Origin: CAYSBK01 sp964429265
Lineage (GTDB): Bacteria > Planctomycetota > Phycisphaerae > Sedimentisphaerales > Anaerobacaceae
Direction: 5' to 3'
Length of the DNA stretch: 34,084 nucleotides
NCBI GenBank assembly: GCA_964429265.1
Contig: CAYSBK010000010.1
Span: 1-34,084, forward strand
Part shown: in pieces, positions 22,762-31,672 of the stretch
Layout: each line of letters begins with the position of its first letter
Position numbering within the stretch: position 1 is the first letter of the stretch
Notes under the pieces: generated by a model
Seen by the model: only the letters and a program-made list of their open reading frames with translations
What the model was told of the DNA's origin: nothing
The model's database searches: none
Translations under genes and position numbers: made by a program

Positions 22762-25707
22762 ATGAGCACGGAGCTTTCGAAGGTTTACAAACCGGCGGAA
22801 ACGCAGGAACTGGCAAACCGGCTTTGGCTTTCGGGGGATTTCTTCCACGCCGATCCCAACAGTGACCGCCCGCCCTTTACTATTGTGATACCCCCTCCGA
22901 ATGTCACCGCGCCGCTGCATCTGGGCCACGCCCTGAACAATACGCTTCAGGACATCCTGATTCGATTTCGCCGGATGCAGAAGTACAACGTGCTGTGGAT
23001 GCCGGGCACCGACCACGCCGGTATCGCAACACAGACGGTGGTTGAAAAAAGACTACTGGCCGAATCCGGTAAACGCCGAACGGACTTCGAGCGACAGGAG
23101 TTTGTACGGCACGTCCAGGCCTGGAAAGATGAATACGAAAGGCGAATTATCGAGCAGTTAAAAGCCATGGGCTGCTCGTGTGACTGGCAGCGAACGCGCT
23201 TTACGATGGACCCTGTCTGCTCGAAAGCTGTGCGTGCGGCCTTTTTCAGGCTGTTCAGGGACGGTTTGATATACCGCGGCAAGCGTCTGGTCAACTGGGA
23301 CCCTGCAACCCAGACGGTCCTCGCAGACGACGAAGTGGAATACGAAACGGTGGAGGGTTACTTCTGGTATATGCGTTATCCCCTTGTCGAGCCGGTTCAT
23401 ATCGAGGGGCAAACCGTCGAGTACGTAACGGTGGCGACGACGCGACCGGAGACGATGCTGGGTGACACCGCCGTGGCGATGAACCCCGCCGACGGCAGGG
23501 CAAAATACCTCGTCGGGCGCCGGCTTCGCCTGCCCATCGTCGGTCGGGTAATTCCGATTGTAGCCGACGAACACGTTGTGCTGCCGGACCCTGAAAGCGA
23601 TGACGAAAAGGCCCGATTCAGCACCGGCTTTTTGAAGGTTACGCCGGCTCACGACCCCGACGACTGGGAAATCGGGCAGCGGCACGGCCTTGCGGTTATC
23701 AATGTAATGGCTCCCGACGGAACCATAAGCGACAAGTACGGCTGGGACGATTGCTGCGAGCCTGAGGCCCGTGCATTGCTTGGAATGGACCGTTTCGAGG
23801 CTCGCGAAGCGGTGGTCGAATATTTTCGCCAGGAGAACCTGCTTGAAGACGTCCGGCCGTACAAGCACGAGGTCGGACACAGCTACCGAAGCCACGTCCC
23901 GATCGAGCCGTACCTTTCCGACCAGTGGTATATCGCGGTCAAGAAGCCGCTCGACCGGCTGGAAGAAAAATTCGGCGCGGGCCTCATTGAAAACACAGAC
24001 GTACCGATTAACTCACTGGCGGGTCTGGCGTTGAAACCCCTGCTGGACGGCAGGCTCAGGTTCACGCCGCAGCGCTATGCCAGGACCTATCAGAGCTGGC
24101 TGGAGAACCTTCGGGATTGGCCCATAAGCCGGCAGCTCTGGTGGGGCCACCGCATTCCTATCTGGTCCAGGGCAGGCTCACACGAAGACGTAGGCGCTGA
24201 TGTCGTGGGCTTCGATCGCAGTTGTTGCTGTTTCGTCGGCAAGTCCGAGCAGGGTCCCGTAACGTACGCCTGTGTTGCCGAGGACAATGAAGACATCGAA
24301 AAACAGCTCGAAGAGAAAGGCTGGCAACGTGACGAAGATGTGCTGGATACGTGGTTCAGCTCGGCTCTTTGGCCGTTCAGCACGATGGGCTGGCCCGACC
24401 AGACGCCGGAATTGAAGGCTTTTTACCCGGGCGACGTGTTGTGCACGGCCAGGGAGATTATCACCCTGTGGGTCTCGCGGATGGTGATGATGGGTCAGTA
24501 CTGCGTGGGTGATATTCCATTCCGTGACGTTTTCATACACGCGATGATTCAGGACGGCCAGGGCCGCAAAATGTCAAAGAGCCTGGGCAACGGCATCGAC
24601 CCGCTGGTGATTATCAACAGTCACGGATCCGATGCGATGCGTTTTACCCTTGCCAGTATGACCACTCAAACCCAGGACGTGCGGATGCCGGTGTCCAAGA
24701 TGAAGCTGCCCGACGGCCGGGTCGAAAACACCTCGCCTAAATTCGACATCGGGCGCAATTTCTGCAACAAGCTGTGGAACGCTTCGCGTTTTGTCCTGAT
24801 GAACCTTGAAGGAATGGATGCCGGCCGATTCGATGCGGGGAAGATGGGAACAACAGACTGCTGGATACTTTCCCACCTCAACCGCACGATTGCCGATGTG
24901 ACAGATCAGCTCGAGCAGTTCAAGTACAGCGAGCCGCTCGGTCAGCTTTACAGGTTTTTTTGGAATGATTTTTGCGACTGGTACCTCGAATGGGCAAAGC
25001 CCAGGCTGAAGGACGACCGGCAAAGACCTATCGTCCAGAATATCCTGGCTTTCGTTTTGGACCAGACGCTGCGGCTGCTGCATCCGTTCATACCGTTTGT
25101 TACGGAGGGCATATTTCAGAAGCTTAATGAGCTTGCACCGGCCAGGGGCCTGGCAGGTGTTGCCGAGGCGCGGCCTTCGACAGTGCTGGCAGTGGCGGAT
25201 TGGCCGCAGAGCTTCGATGGACCGGCGGGCGAGGAAGTCGACTCCCAAATCGAACTTATCCAGGACACTATCCGTGCCGTACGGGAGATACGGAACAAGT
25301 ACAAAAAACCTGCGAACGAGCCGGTGGAAGTTTCGGTAAAGACATCCGAGGCAACCGCGGCGGTACTTGAGCACGGCGAGCAGCTCATTCGTCAACTGGC
25401 AGCCGTCGGGAGATTCTCCGCCGGGCCCGATGTATCGAAACCGGCCAATGCCGCTGTCGCGGTGATGCCGAACTCAAGCGAGGTTTACGTTCACGATGTG
25501 GTCGATACACAGGCCGAGCGGCTTCGACTGCTCAAGCAAAAACAACAAGCCGAGCAAGCAAGGCAGTCGGTCGAGGCTCAACTGGCAAACGTCGATTTTG
25601 TCACCAAGGCCAAGCCGGAGGTGGTTGAACGTGCCAAGGGAAAGCTTGCCCGGTTGACCGAGCAGCTTGAAACGATAGAAAGGCATTTGGCGGAACTCGA
25701 AACCTGA
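22762..25707 (+). CDS. valS: Valyl-tRNA synthetase
   Basis: The 981-residue class I synthetase charges tRNA-Val. The HIGH-type signature is HLGH at 53-56 in PPPNVTAPLHLGHAL, and KMSKS lies at 603-607 (GRKMSKSLGNG). Between them is the editing domain that hydrolyses mischarged threonyl-tRNA (about 190-400, with YVTVATTRPETMLGDTAVA). The anticodon-binding domain follows, and a C-terminal coiled coil of about 65 residues (heptads rich in Leu, Gln and Glu) closes the protein, as in most bacterial ValRS. The ribosome binding site is weak (AAGGAA about 16 bases upstream). The bifunctional-nuclease gene follows after 18 bases. Confidence 0.98.
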   Translation: MSTELSKVYKPAETQELANRLWLSGDFFHADPNSDRPPFTIVIPPPNVTAPLHLGHALNNTLQDILIRFRRMQKYNVLWMPGTDHAGIATQTVVEKRLLAESGKRRTDFERQEFVRHVQAWKDEYERRIIEQLKAMGCSCDWQRTRFTMDPVCSKAVRAAFFRLFRDGLIYRGKRLVNWDPATQTVLADDEVEYETVEGYFWYMRYPLVEPVHIEGQTVEYVTVATTRPETMLGDTAVAMNPADGRAKYLVGRRLRLPIVGRVIPIVADEHVVLPDPESDDEKARFSTGFLKVTPAHDPDDWEIGQRHGLAVINVMAPDGTISDKYGWDDCCEPEARALLGMDRFEAREAVVEYFRQENLLEDVRPYKHEVGHSYRSHVPIEPYLSDQWYIAVKKPLDRLEEKFGAGLIENTDVPINSLAGLALKPLLDGRLRFTPQRYARTYQSWLENLRDWPISRQLWWGHRIPIWSRAGSHEDVGADVVGFDRSCCCFVGKSEQGPVTYACVAEDNEDIEKQLEEKGWQRDEDVLDTWFSSALWPFSTMGWPDQTPELKAFYPGDVLCTAREIITLWVSRMVMMGQYCVGDIPFRDVFIHAMIQDGQGRKMSKSLGNGIDPLVIINSHGSDAMRFTLASMTTQTQDVRMPVSKMKLPDGRVENTSPKFDIGRNFCNKLWNASRFVLMNLEGMDAGRFDAGKMGTTDCWILSHLNRTIADVTDQLEQFKYSEPLGQLYRFFWNDFCDWYLEWAKPRLKDDRQRPIVQNILAFVLDQTLRLLHPFIPFVTEGIFQKLNELAPARGLAGVAEARPSTVLAVADWPQSFDGPAGEEVDSQIELIQDTIRAVREIRNKYKKPANEPVEVSVKTSEATAAVLEHGEQLIRQLAAVGRFSAGPDVSKPANAAVAVMPNSSEVYVHDVVDTQAERLRLLKQKQQAEQARQSVEAQLANVDFVTKAKPEVVERAKGKLARLTEQLETIERHLAELET

Positions 25708-25725
25708 TCAGCGGAAAGGCAAGTT

Positions 25726-26121
25726 ATGGATATCGAGGTTGAGCTGTCTCGGATAATCATTAACGAGGCTTCGGACCAGCAGATAATAGTCCTGAAGGAA
25801 AAGCACGGTCAGCGGAGCTTTCCGATCGTGATCGGCGTGGTCGAGATATTCGCCATAGACCGCCGGCTCAAGGGCATCAAGCCGCCGCGGCCGATGACGC
25901 ACGATTTGCTTGACAGCGTGATCCGGCACCTCGGGGCCACCATTGAGAAGATAGTCATAAGCGACCTGCGACACCACACGTTCTATGCTACGATCACTCT
26001 GAACGTCAACGGCCGGACGGTGGAGGTTGATTCTCGACCTTCGGATGCGATTGCGCTTGGGGTGGCATCGAACACGCCCATCTACGTTGCCGAGCACGTC
26101 TTCGACCAGGTCGGCCAGTAG
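25726..26121 (+). CDS. Bifunctional nuclease (BFN/DUF151) family protein
   Basis: The 131-residue protein covers the whole BFN domain: LKEKHGQRSFPIVIGVVEIF at the start, then MTHDLLDSVIRHLGATIEKI and the conserved VDSRPSDAIALGV near the C-terminus. The family is named for DNase and RNase activity reported for a plant member; in bacteria its role is unclear. It has no partner domain here, whereas many bacterial members carry a UVR motif at the end. It follows valS by 18 bases with GGAAAGG upstream of the ATG and so is probably co-transcribed. Its end lies 13 bases from the end of the convergent lspA. Confidence 0.88.
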   Translation: MDIEVELSRIIINEASDQQIIVLKEKHGQRSFPIVIGVVEIFAIDRRLKGIKPPRPMTHDLLDSVIRHLGATIEKIVISDLRHHTFYATITLNVNGRTVEVDSRPSDAIALGVASNTPIYVAEHVFDQVGQ

Positions 26122-26134
26122 GGGCTGCCAACTG

Positions 26135-26656
26135 TTATCGGCGGCGAGGCGACAGGTAGCTGGAAATCAGGATCAGTCCCACGGCCACGCACAGCATACT
26201 GTCGGCAACGTTGAACGCAGGCCAGTGCTTGCCAGGCCAATAGGTTACGTCGATGAAATCACGCACCATTCCATTGTTGAAAAGCCGGTCGTACAGGTTT
26301 CCCGTCACCCCTGCCGCAAACAGTGCCAGGGCGACCGTCAGCAACCTGTTCCGCGATCCTGTAAAATAAAACAAGCCCAGTATCACCGCCAGCGCGATCA
26401 CCGAGATAACCACCAGTACGTGGCTCTGCCCGGCTGCGATGCCGAACGCGGCGCCGGGGTTTTCGGTGCGAACGAACTGTACGACACCATCGACTATCCG
26501 TATGCTCCGGCCCGGTTCCAGAAAAGCAAACACCGCGTGCTTGCTCCACAAGTCCAGCGCCACACCGCAGATAAACACCGGCCAGAGCAGAAGGGAACCG
26601 CGCACCGCCCGCCTGAACGCGGTCTCACGGGATTGCTGGTTTGCTTTGGCTTCCAT
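26135..26656 (-). CDS. lspA: Lipoprotein signal peptidase (signal peptidase II)
   Basis: The 173-residue inner-membrane aspartyl protease removes the signal peptide from prolipoproteins after lipid attachment. Four hydrophobic segments are visible. The catalytic aspartates are D123 in GNLYDRLFNNG and D152 in FNVADSMLCV, and the family segments TENPGAAFG and VRDFIDV are present. The N-terminus is longer and more polar than in Escherichia coli by about 15 residues. It lies 51 bases after a TPR gene whose product has a lipobox-like sequence, so enzyme and one possible substrate may be co-expressed. The ribosome binding site is not obvious. Confidence 0.95.
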   Translation of the reverse strand: MEAKANQQSRETAFRRAVRGSLLLWPVFICGVALDLWSKHAVFAFLEPGRSIRIVDGVVQFVRTENPGAAFGIAAGQSHVLVVISVIALAVILGLFYFTGSRNRLLTVALALFAAGVTGNLYDRLFNNGMVRDFIDVTYWPGKHWPAFNVADSMLCVAVGLILISSYLSPRRR

Positions 26657-26707
26657 TGAGAATCTACGGCGGTGGACGGCTCGCCCCCACCGGGCCAGCT
26701 ACAAATG

Positions 26708-27748
26708 TTACCGTTGCTGCGAATATTTTCTTATAAGACGGCGCAGCTGCTCTGCGCGACTCTGGTTGGGATTGACATCCAGCGACAACTGCCACTGCTG
26801 CACTGCCTTGGCCCGGAGTTGAGCCTGCCCGTCGCCTTGCTGCAGCGACTTGAGCATATACGCAACACCCAGGCCGCGGAGCGCCTGCCAGTCGTTTTCG
26901 TTGATTGCGACCGCCCGCTGGTAACTGTCAATGGCATTGTCGACGTCCTGCTGCTGCAGGTAGCAATATCCCAGGTATTGGTATGCCTGGGCCCGGCCCG
27001 GCTGGATTGCGACCAGGCGCTTCAACAGTTCGGCAGCCGAGCCGATCTCGTCGGTCTTGATGTAGGCCAGTGCCAGCGACATCATAACGTTTGGGTCGTT
27101 GCCGTCGGCTCGGAGGGCATTTTCGTAAGCGGTGACGGCCTCGGGGAACTGCTTCTGGTCCGCATAGATGTCGCCGAGCAGCTTCTGGAGCTTTAAGTCA
27201 TTCGGCTCTGCCTGTTGGGCCGCCAGCGCGCGGGCAAGTGCCTGCTGGCGATTACCGAGCTTGTATAGAATCTCGGCGGCGCCGAGGCAGGCCTGAAAAC
27301 GCTCGGGGGACCCCTGGCACAGCTCGCAGGCTGCACCATACGCCGTGGCGGCCTTCGAGTAATCGCCCAAGACGGCTGAAACTCGCCCCAGATGAAGGTT
27401 ATCCTTGCAGGAGAAGGGATTCAGCTCGATCGCCTTTTCATATGCGGCGGCACTGTCGGCATACTGCTGCATATCTTCGTATATCCGGCCCAGCAGCGAA
27501 TATGCCGGCGAAAACTGCTTGTCTGATTTGGTCGCCCTGGTCAGGCGGTCGATCGCAAGATCGTCCTGGCCAAGCTCGTGAAGCATTACAGCGTCCACGT
27601 AGAGATCGACCGCCTTGTCTTGCTGGGTGCATCCGCAACAGACAACCAGCAGCCAAACGGCGGTCGGTACGCACCACCAGGCGATTGGGCATCTCGCCGG
27701 CCCGCTGCTTTCAGTCGACCAAACACGGTGATTACAACTATCGGACAT
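26708..27748 (-). CDS. TPR-repeat lipoprotein
   Basis: The 346-residue product has an N-terminal hydrophobic segment ending in VVCCGC (C40 the likely lipidated residue; the -3 position is unusual), then at least seven tetratricopeptide repeats from about residue 45 to 330. Typical units are LLGRIYEDMQQYADSAAAYE, LLGDIYADQKQFPEAVTAYE and YLGYCYLQQQDVDNAIDSYQ. TPR domains bind protein partners, so a role as periplasmic scaffold or assembly factor is likely, comparable to but not identified as PilF or NlpI. I start at ATG 27748, with AGGGTGAA just upstream; an in-frame GTG at 27757 is within that site. lspA follows after 51 bases. A promoter for both is at 27843-27870. Confidence 0.87.
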   Translation of the reverse strand: MSDSCNHRVWSTESSGPARCPIAWWCVPTAVWLLVVCCGCTQQDKAVDLYVDAVMLHELGQDDLAIDRLTRATKSDKQFSPAYSLLGRIYEDMQQYADSAAAYEKAIELNPFSCKDNLHLGRVSAVLGDYSKAATAYGAACELCQGSPERFQACLGAAEILYKLGNRQQALARALAAQQAEPNDLKLQKLLGDIYADQKQFPEAVTAYENALRADGNDPNVMMSLALAYIKTDEIGSAAELLKRLVAIQPGRAQAYQYLGYCYLQQQDVDNAIDSYQRAVAINENDWQALRGLGVAYMLKSLQQGDGQAQLRAKAVQQWQLSLDVNPNQSRAEQLRRLIRKYSQQR

Positions 27749-27838
27749 AAACTTCACCCTTTTGATTACGGCATTGACGAACCGGTAACGACCTTATCGT
27801 CAAAAAAACCTCCGTGGCTGACAATTTATTCCTGCCGC

Positions 27839-27857
27839 ACACATTATACAATTGTGT
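27839..27857. repeat. Dyad ACACATTATACAATTGTGT over the TPR-lspA promoter
   Basis: Five-base arms (ACACA and TGTGT) with partial inner symmetry span 19 bases. The dyad contains the minus-strand TATAAT of the TPR-lspA promoter, so a regulator bound here would control that operon, and possibly the divergent mutL. Confidence 0.4.
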
Positions 27858-27870
27858 CTGGGTGCGTAAA
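27843..27870 (-). promoter_or_regulatory. Promoter of the TPR-lspA operon
   Basis: On the minus strand TTTACG (27865-27870) and a perfect TATAAT (27843-27848) are 16 bases apart. Transcription would start near 27836, about 88 bases before the TPR gene start codon. Confidence 0.5.
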
Positions 27871-27921
27871 GGGCGTTTGTTTGAGCTGGCAGCGTGGTTT
27901 TCCGCGGGCCGGGCTTGCGGT

Positions 27922-27950
27922 TTGACATATTTATCGGGCAGGCGTAACAT
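27922..27950 (+). promoter_or_regulatory. Promoter of mutL, near-leaderless
   Basis: A perfect -35 TTGACA (27922-27927) and TAACAT (27945-27950) are spaced by 17 bases. The expected start of transcription, near 27957, is about 3 bases before the mutL ATG (27960), and there is no Shine-Dalgarno sequence before that ATG. The mRNA would be leaderless or nearly so. Confidence 0.6.
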
Positions 27951-27959
27951 ACAACGACG

Positions 27960-29717
27960 ATGGGTCGGATAATAACCCTTGACCGCAATATGGTGAATAT
28001 GATTGCCGCCGGCGAGGTCATCGAGAGACCTGCCAGCGTGGTCAAGGAATTGCTGGAAAACAGCATCGATGCCGGCGCCGATACGGTGGCGGTGACGATA
28101 GCCGACGGCGGCCGCAAGCTTATCCGCGTCGCGGACAACGGCTGCGGAATGGACGCCGACGACCTGGCTGCTGCCTTCGAGCCTCACGCCACGAGCAAAG
28201 TCAGAACCAGCGCAGACCTGCACAGGATATCGACGCTCGGCTTCCGGGGCGAGGCCCTGGCCAGCATAGCCTCGGTGGCATCCGTCAGGGCGGTCAGCAG
28301 AACCAGAGGCTCACCGGCTGCCAACCGCATCGAGATAGATTGCGGGCAGAAAAGCGAGGTGCGCCCCTGCAGCGGGGATTACGGCACCACCATCGAGGTG
28401 CGGGACCTGTTTTACAAGATGCCCGCGCGACGCAAGTTCCTGCGGACCGCCAATACCGAGGCGAGCCACATCGTCGAGCAGTTCACCCGCGCGGCCCTGG
28501 CCAATCCCGATGTTACGATGTCGCTGGAGCATAACGGCCGACAGCTTTACCACTTGCCGGCGGGCCAGGGTACAAGGCGGCGCATAGCGGAACTGCTCTC
28601 GAGCGAAATCGCGGACAACCTCATAGAAACACACAGCAACGAGAAGGGGCTTGAAATCACGGCACTTATGGGCAAACCGAACATTGCTCGGACCAGCAGC
28701 AAGTTCCAGTACGTCTTCCTGAACGGACGATTCGTTCGAGACAGGTTCATCTCCCACGCCATCAAGGAAGCCTACCGTGGCATAATCGACCCGGACAGGT
28801 TTCCCGTGGTCTTCTTGTTTATCTGCATCGACTGCGACCAGGTGGATGTAAATGTGCACCCTACGAAGATTGAAGTGAGGTTCTACAACGCAAATCTGGT
28901 GCATTCACAGATACTTGCAGTACTGCGAGAAAGACTGCTAAGTACGGGTTTTGAGACGATGGGCGAGCTGCCGGCCGCAGAGGCGGCTCGGGCGGACGAC
29001 CAGAAGCTTCCCGAAGGGCCCGCCCGTGAAAAGATTGCCGCGGCGATGGCCGAGTTTTTCCGCAAACACAAGCCCGTTCGGCAGCACCCCCGGCTGAACT
29101 ACGCCCCGCCGGCGGCAATTCCGGGTCCTGCCGCTGCGTCCACGGAAGAACTTAAGGCCCTGCAAATCCACGATAGTTACATTGTCGCACAAATCGAGGA
29201 CGGCCTGGTTATCATCGACCAGCACGCACTGCATGAGCGGATACTACACGCTGCGCTGTCCAGAAAGATACGCGCCGGCAAGCTCGAATCACAGCGGCTT
29301 CTCGTGCCGGAGACCCTTGAACTGACCGATGCTCAGGCCGACGCCATAAACAATCACTCGCAGTTGCTCGAAAAGCTCGGACTCGAACTGGTGCCCTTCG
29401 GCCGGCGAACGATAGCGGTGCAGGCGTTTCCGGTGCTGATGGGTGATACCCGGCCTGCGGAGTTCGTGCGGGACCTGCTGGACATACTGACGGACAAAGG
29501 TCTGACCGAAGATGCGGAAAAAATGCTCGATACGGTGCTGAATATGGCCGCCTGCAAGGCCGCCATAAAGGCCGGCCAGAAGCTCAGCAACAGCGAAATA
29601 CAAGAGCTGTTGGCTGCCCGCCGGGAGGTTGAGCACGCGGGGCGGTGTCCACATGGAAGACCTACAACGATAAAGTTCACGATGGCAGAACTCGAGAGGC
29701 AGTTTGGTCGAACGTAA
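27960..29717 (+). CDS. mutL: DNA mismatch repair protein MutL
   Basis: The 585-residue protein couples mismatch recognition by MutS to strand incision. The N-terminal GHKL ATPase domain has all its motifs: MIAAGEVIERPASVVKELLE with the N-box continuing into NSIDAGAD, DNGCGM, HATSKV and GFRGEAL. A linker (about 340-395) leads to the C-terminal dimerisation and nuclease domain. There the metal-binding DQHA motif starts at D420 (DQHALHERILHA), AACKAAIK is conserved and CPHGRP lies near the end. The second glutamate of the usual DQHA-x2-E-x4-E pattern is replaced by A431. Endonuclease activity is still likely because the other motifs are present, as in organisms without MutH. The importer gene at 29719 follows after one base. 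Confidence 0.97.
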   Translation: MGRIITLDRNMVNMIAAGEVIERPASVVKELLENSIDAGADTVAVTIADGGRKLIRVADNGCGMDADDLAAAFEPHATSKVRTSADLHRISTLGFRGEALASIASVASVRAVSRTRGSPAANRIEIDCGQKSEVRPCSGDYGTTIEVRDLFYKMPARRKFLRTANTEASHIVEQFTRAALANPDVTMSLEHNGRQLYHLPAGQGTRRRIAELLSSEIADNLIETHSNEKGLEITALMGKPNIARTSSKFQYVFLNGRFVRDRFISHAIKEAYRGIIDPDRFPVVFLFICIDCDQVDVNVHPTKIEVRFYNANLVHSQILAVLRERLLSTGFETMGELPAAEAARADDQKLPEGPAREKIAAAMAEFFRKHKPVRQHPRLNYAPPAAIPGPAAASTEELKALQIHDSYIVAQIEDGLVIIDQHALHERILHAALSRKIRAGKLESQRLLVPETLELTDAQADAINNHSQLLEKLGLELVPFGRRTIAVQAFPVLMGDTRPAEFVRDLLDILTDKGLTEDAEKMLDTVLNMAACKAAIKAGQKLSNSEIQELLAARREVEHAGRCPHGRPTTIKFTMAELERQFGRT

Positions 29718-29718
29718 G

Positions 29719-30651
29719 ATGCGGAATGTCTGGCTGATATGTATCGCGGCGCTGGCGGCCCTGGCGGTGCTGACTTCTGTTGCGAGATACGGGCCTGTTG
29801 GCGAGAATCGCGCCGCCCGGACCGACCCGCAGGGTGGTCGTCAGAGAATTGCATCCCTTGCGCCGAACCTGACCGAAATCCTCTTTGCGCTGGGCTTGGG
29901 TGATAGCGTGGTGGCCGTTTCCAGCGACAGCGACTACCCACCTGCTGCACGAACCAGGAAAAAACTCGGCAGCTTCTGGCAACCCAACGTGGAAGCAACG
30001 GCATCCGCCCAGCCCGACCTCGTGGTCACACTTGCCTTTGCTCAGCAGCAGGCTGCCGCCGAGAGCCTCAGCCGGCTCGGCATTGAGGTGTTGACCGTCC
30101 AGATAGACACAGTAGCGGAGCTTTTCGACGCGATCGAAACGATAGGGCAGGCCACAGGCCGGCCGGAGCCGGCGCGCCGACTGGTTGCACAACTTGACGG
30201 CAAGCTCAAACAAATAAGCAGCAGGTTCACTGCGACAGCCCGGCCGAAGGTACTGTGGGTGGTGCAGACTGAGCCGCTGCGCGTGGCGTCGCGCCGTACG
30301 TTTGCGAACGAGCTGATAGAACTGGCCGGCGGTCAAAACGCTATAGGCCCGACTATCAGCCGATACCCGGAAATCGGCAGCGAGCAGGTGCTGGCCAGCG
30401 GGGCCGAGGTGATAATCCAGCCGGCGATGGGCAAGGCCAGTCTCAGTCGCCAGCAGCAAGACGCTGAACGGTTCTGGCGACGGTGGCCCGAGCTGCCGGC
30501 TGTCAAGAATCGACGCATATACGTGCTGGATGCCGACGCCCTGGTAAGGCTAAGCCCAAGGCTGCCGGAGGCTGTGGAGACGGTGGCGCAGTGTCTGCAC
30601 CCGTCGCCGCAGGGTGGTTCGAAGGCAACGACGGTGCACGGGGATGGTTGA
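29719..30651 (+). CDS. btuF: BtuF-type ABC transporter substrate-binding protein
   Basis: The 310-residue product has an N-terminal hydrophobic segment (LICIAALAALAVLTSVARYG) that exports or anchors it; there is no lipobox cysteine. The rest is a class III binding protein of the cobalamin/siderophore/haem type, with the conserved start RIASLAPNLTEILFALGLGD, the AVSSDSDYPP stretch, and two lobes joined by a long helix. Together with the permease and ATPase that follow it forms a complete importer. Cobalamin is a reasonable substrate because the cell has a B12-dependent ribonucleotide reductase, but iron chelates cannot be ruled out. ATG 29719 begins one base after mutL; a TTG at 29704 is the alternative start. 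The end overlaps the permease start by 8 bases. Confidence 0.82.
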   Translation: MRNVWLICIAALAALAVLTSVARYGPVGENRAARTDPQGGRQRIASLAPNLTEILFALGLGDSVVAVSSDSDYPPAARTRKKLGSFWQPNVEATASAQPDLVVTLAFAQQQAAAESLSRLGIEVLTVQIDTVAELFDAIETIGQATGRPEPARRLVAQLDGKLKQISSRFTATARPKVLWVVQTEPLRVASRRTFANELIELAGGQNAIGPTISRYPEIGSEQVLASGAEVIIQPAMGKASLSRQQQDAERFWRRWPELPAVKNRRIYVLDADALVRLSPRLPEAVETVAQCLHPSPQGGSKATTVHGDG

Positions 30652-31672
30652 ACATCTGACGGCCAAAAAACTTGTTATCAGGATTATCGTGGGGCTTGTG
30701 CTCCTGGCCATTGTGATGTGGCTGTGCGCGCTGGTTGGGGCCGAGCGCATAAACCTGCGCAAGGTGCTCGCCGGTCTGCCAGGTGCGAACGGCGGAAACA
30801 TCGACTACGACATCTTTGTGAGGATACGCCTGCCGCGGATATTGCTGGCGGCGCTGGTGGGTGCGGCTCTGGCAAGCTCCGGGGTCGTACTGCAGGCGGT
30901 CCTGCGTAACCCGCTGGCCGAGCCGTACATTCTCGGCATATCCAGCGGCGCGGGACTGGGTGTCGTTATCGCGGTTTTGTGCGGCGCAGGCTCGCGGTTG
31001 CTGGGCAGTACGGCGATATCGCTGGCGGCGTTTGGTGCGGCCACAGGAACAGTCTGGCTGGTTTGGTTTGTCGCCCGGGCGGCAGGGCGGTCCGCCGTGA
31101 TAGGCCTGCTGCTGGCAGGGGTGGTCGTGAATGCCTTTTTCTCATCGATCATAATGTTCCTGATGTCAATTGCGGCAAGCCAGCAGTTGCGTTCCACCAC
31201 GCTTTGGCTGATGGGTAACATCGCCGATAGAAGCTGGCCTGCAGTGGGTCTGGCCGCGGCTTGCATAGTGACGGGCATTGCAATCCTCTTTGCGGTGGGG
31301 CAGAAGCTCAACGTATTGAGCCTTGGGGACGACGAGGCCGCCGCCCTGGGCGTAAACCCGGCAAGAACCAGGCTTGTGGCGGTGGGGGTCTCGGCGTTCG
31401 TTACGGCAATTGCGGTCAGCCTCAGCGGACTTGTCGGATTTGTCGGACTTATCGTCCCCCACGCAGTAAGGTTGCTGGCCGGGCCGGACCACAGGCAGCT
31501 TCTGCCGCTTGCTGCGATCGCCGGGGCAATCTTCCTGGCGGGGGCCGACACCATCGCCAGGGTCATAATCGCACCTGAGCAACTGCCGGTCGGCGTGGTC
31601 ACCGCCCTGGCCGGTGGGCCGTTTTTCCTTGTGCTGCTGGCCAGATATACCCGAAGAACCGCCATACAATGA
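30644..31672 (+). CDS. btuC: BtuC/FecCD-type ABC transporter permease
   Basis: The 342-residue inner-membrane protein has about ten hydrophobic segments, as usual for the type II importers of B12, haem and siderophores. Family signatures are RLPRILLAALVGAALASSG, NPLAEPYILGISSGAGLG and FVGLIVPHAVRLLAGPDHR; the last is the coupling region that contacts the ATPase. I start at ATG 30644, which overlaps the end of the binding-protein gene by 8 bases; an open frame back to 30614 adds only a charged segment. Its stop overlaps the ATPase start as ATGA, so the three genes are translationally coupled. Confidence 0.93.
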   Translation: MVEHLTAKKLVIRIIVGLVLLAIVMWLCALVGAERINLRKVLAGLPGANGGNIDYDIFVRIRLPRILLAALVGAALASSGVVLQAVLRNPLAEPYILGISSGAGLGVVIAVLCGAGSRLLGSTAISLAAFGAATGTVWLVWFVARAAGRSAVIGLLLAGVVVNAFFSSIIMFLMSIAASQQLRSTTLWLMGNIADRSWPAVGLAAACIVTGIAILFAVGQKLNVLSLGDDEAAALGVNPARTRLVAVGVSAFVTAIAVSLSGLVGFVGLIVPHAVRLLAGPDHRQLLPLAAIAGAIFLAGADTIARVIIAPEQLPVGVVTALAGGPFFLVLLARYTRRTAIQ

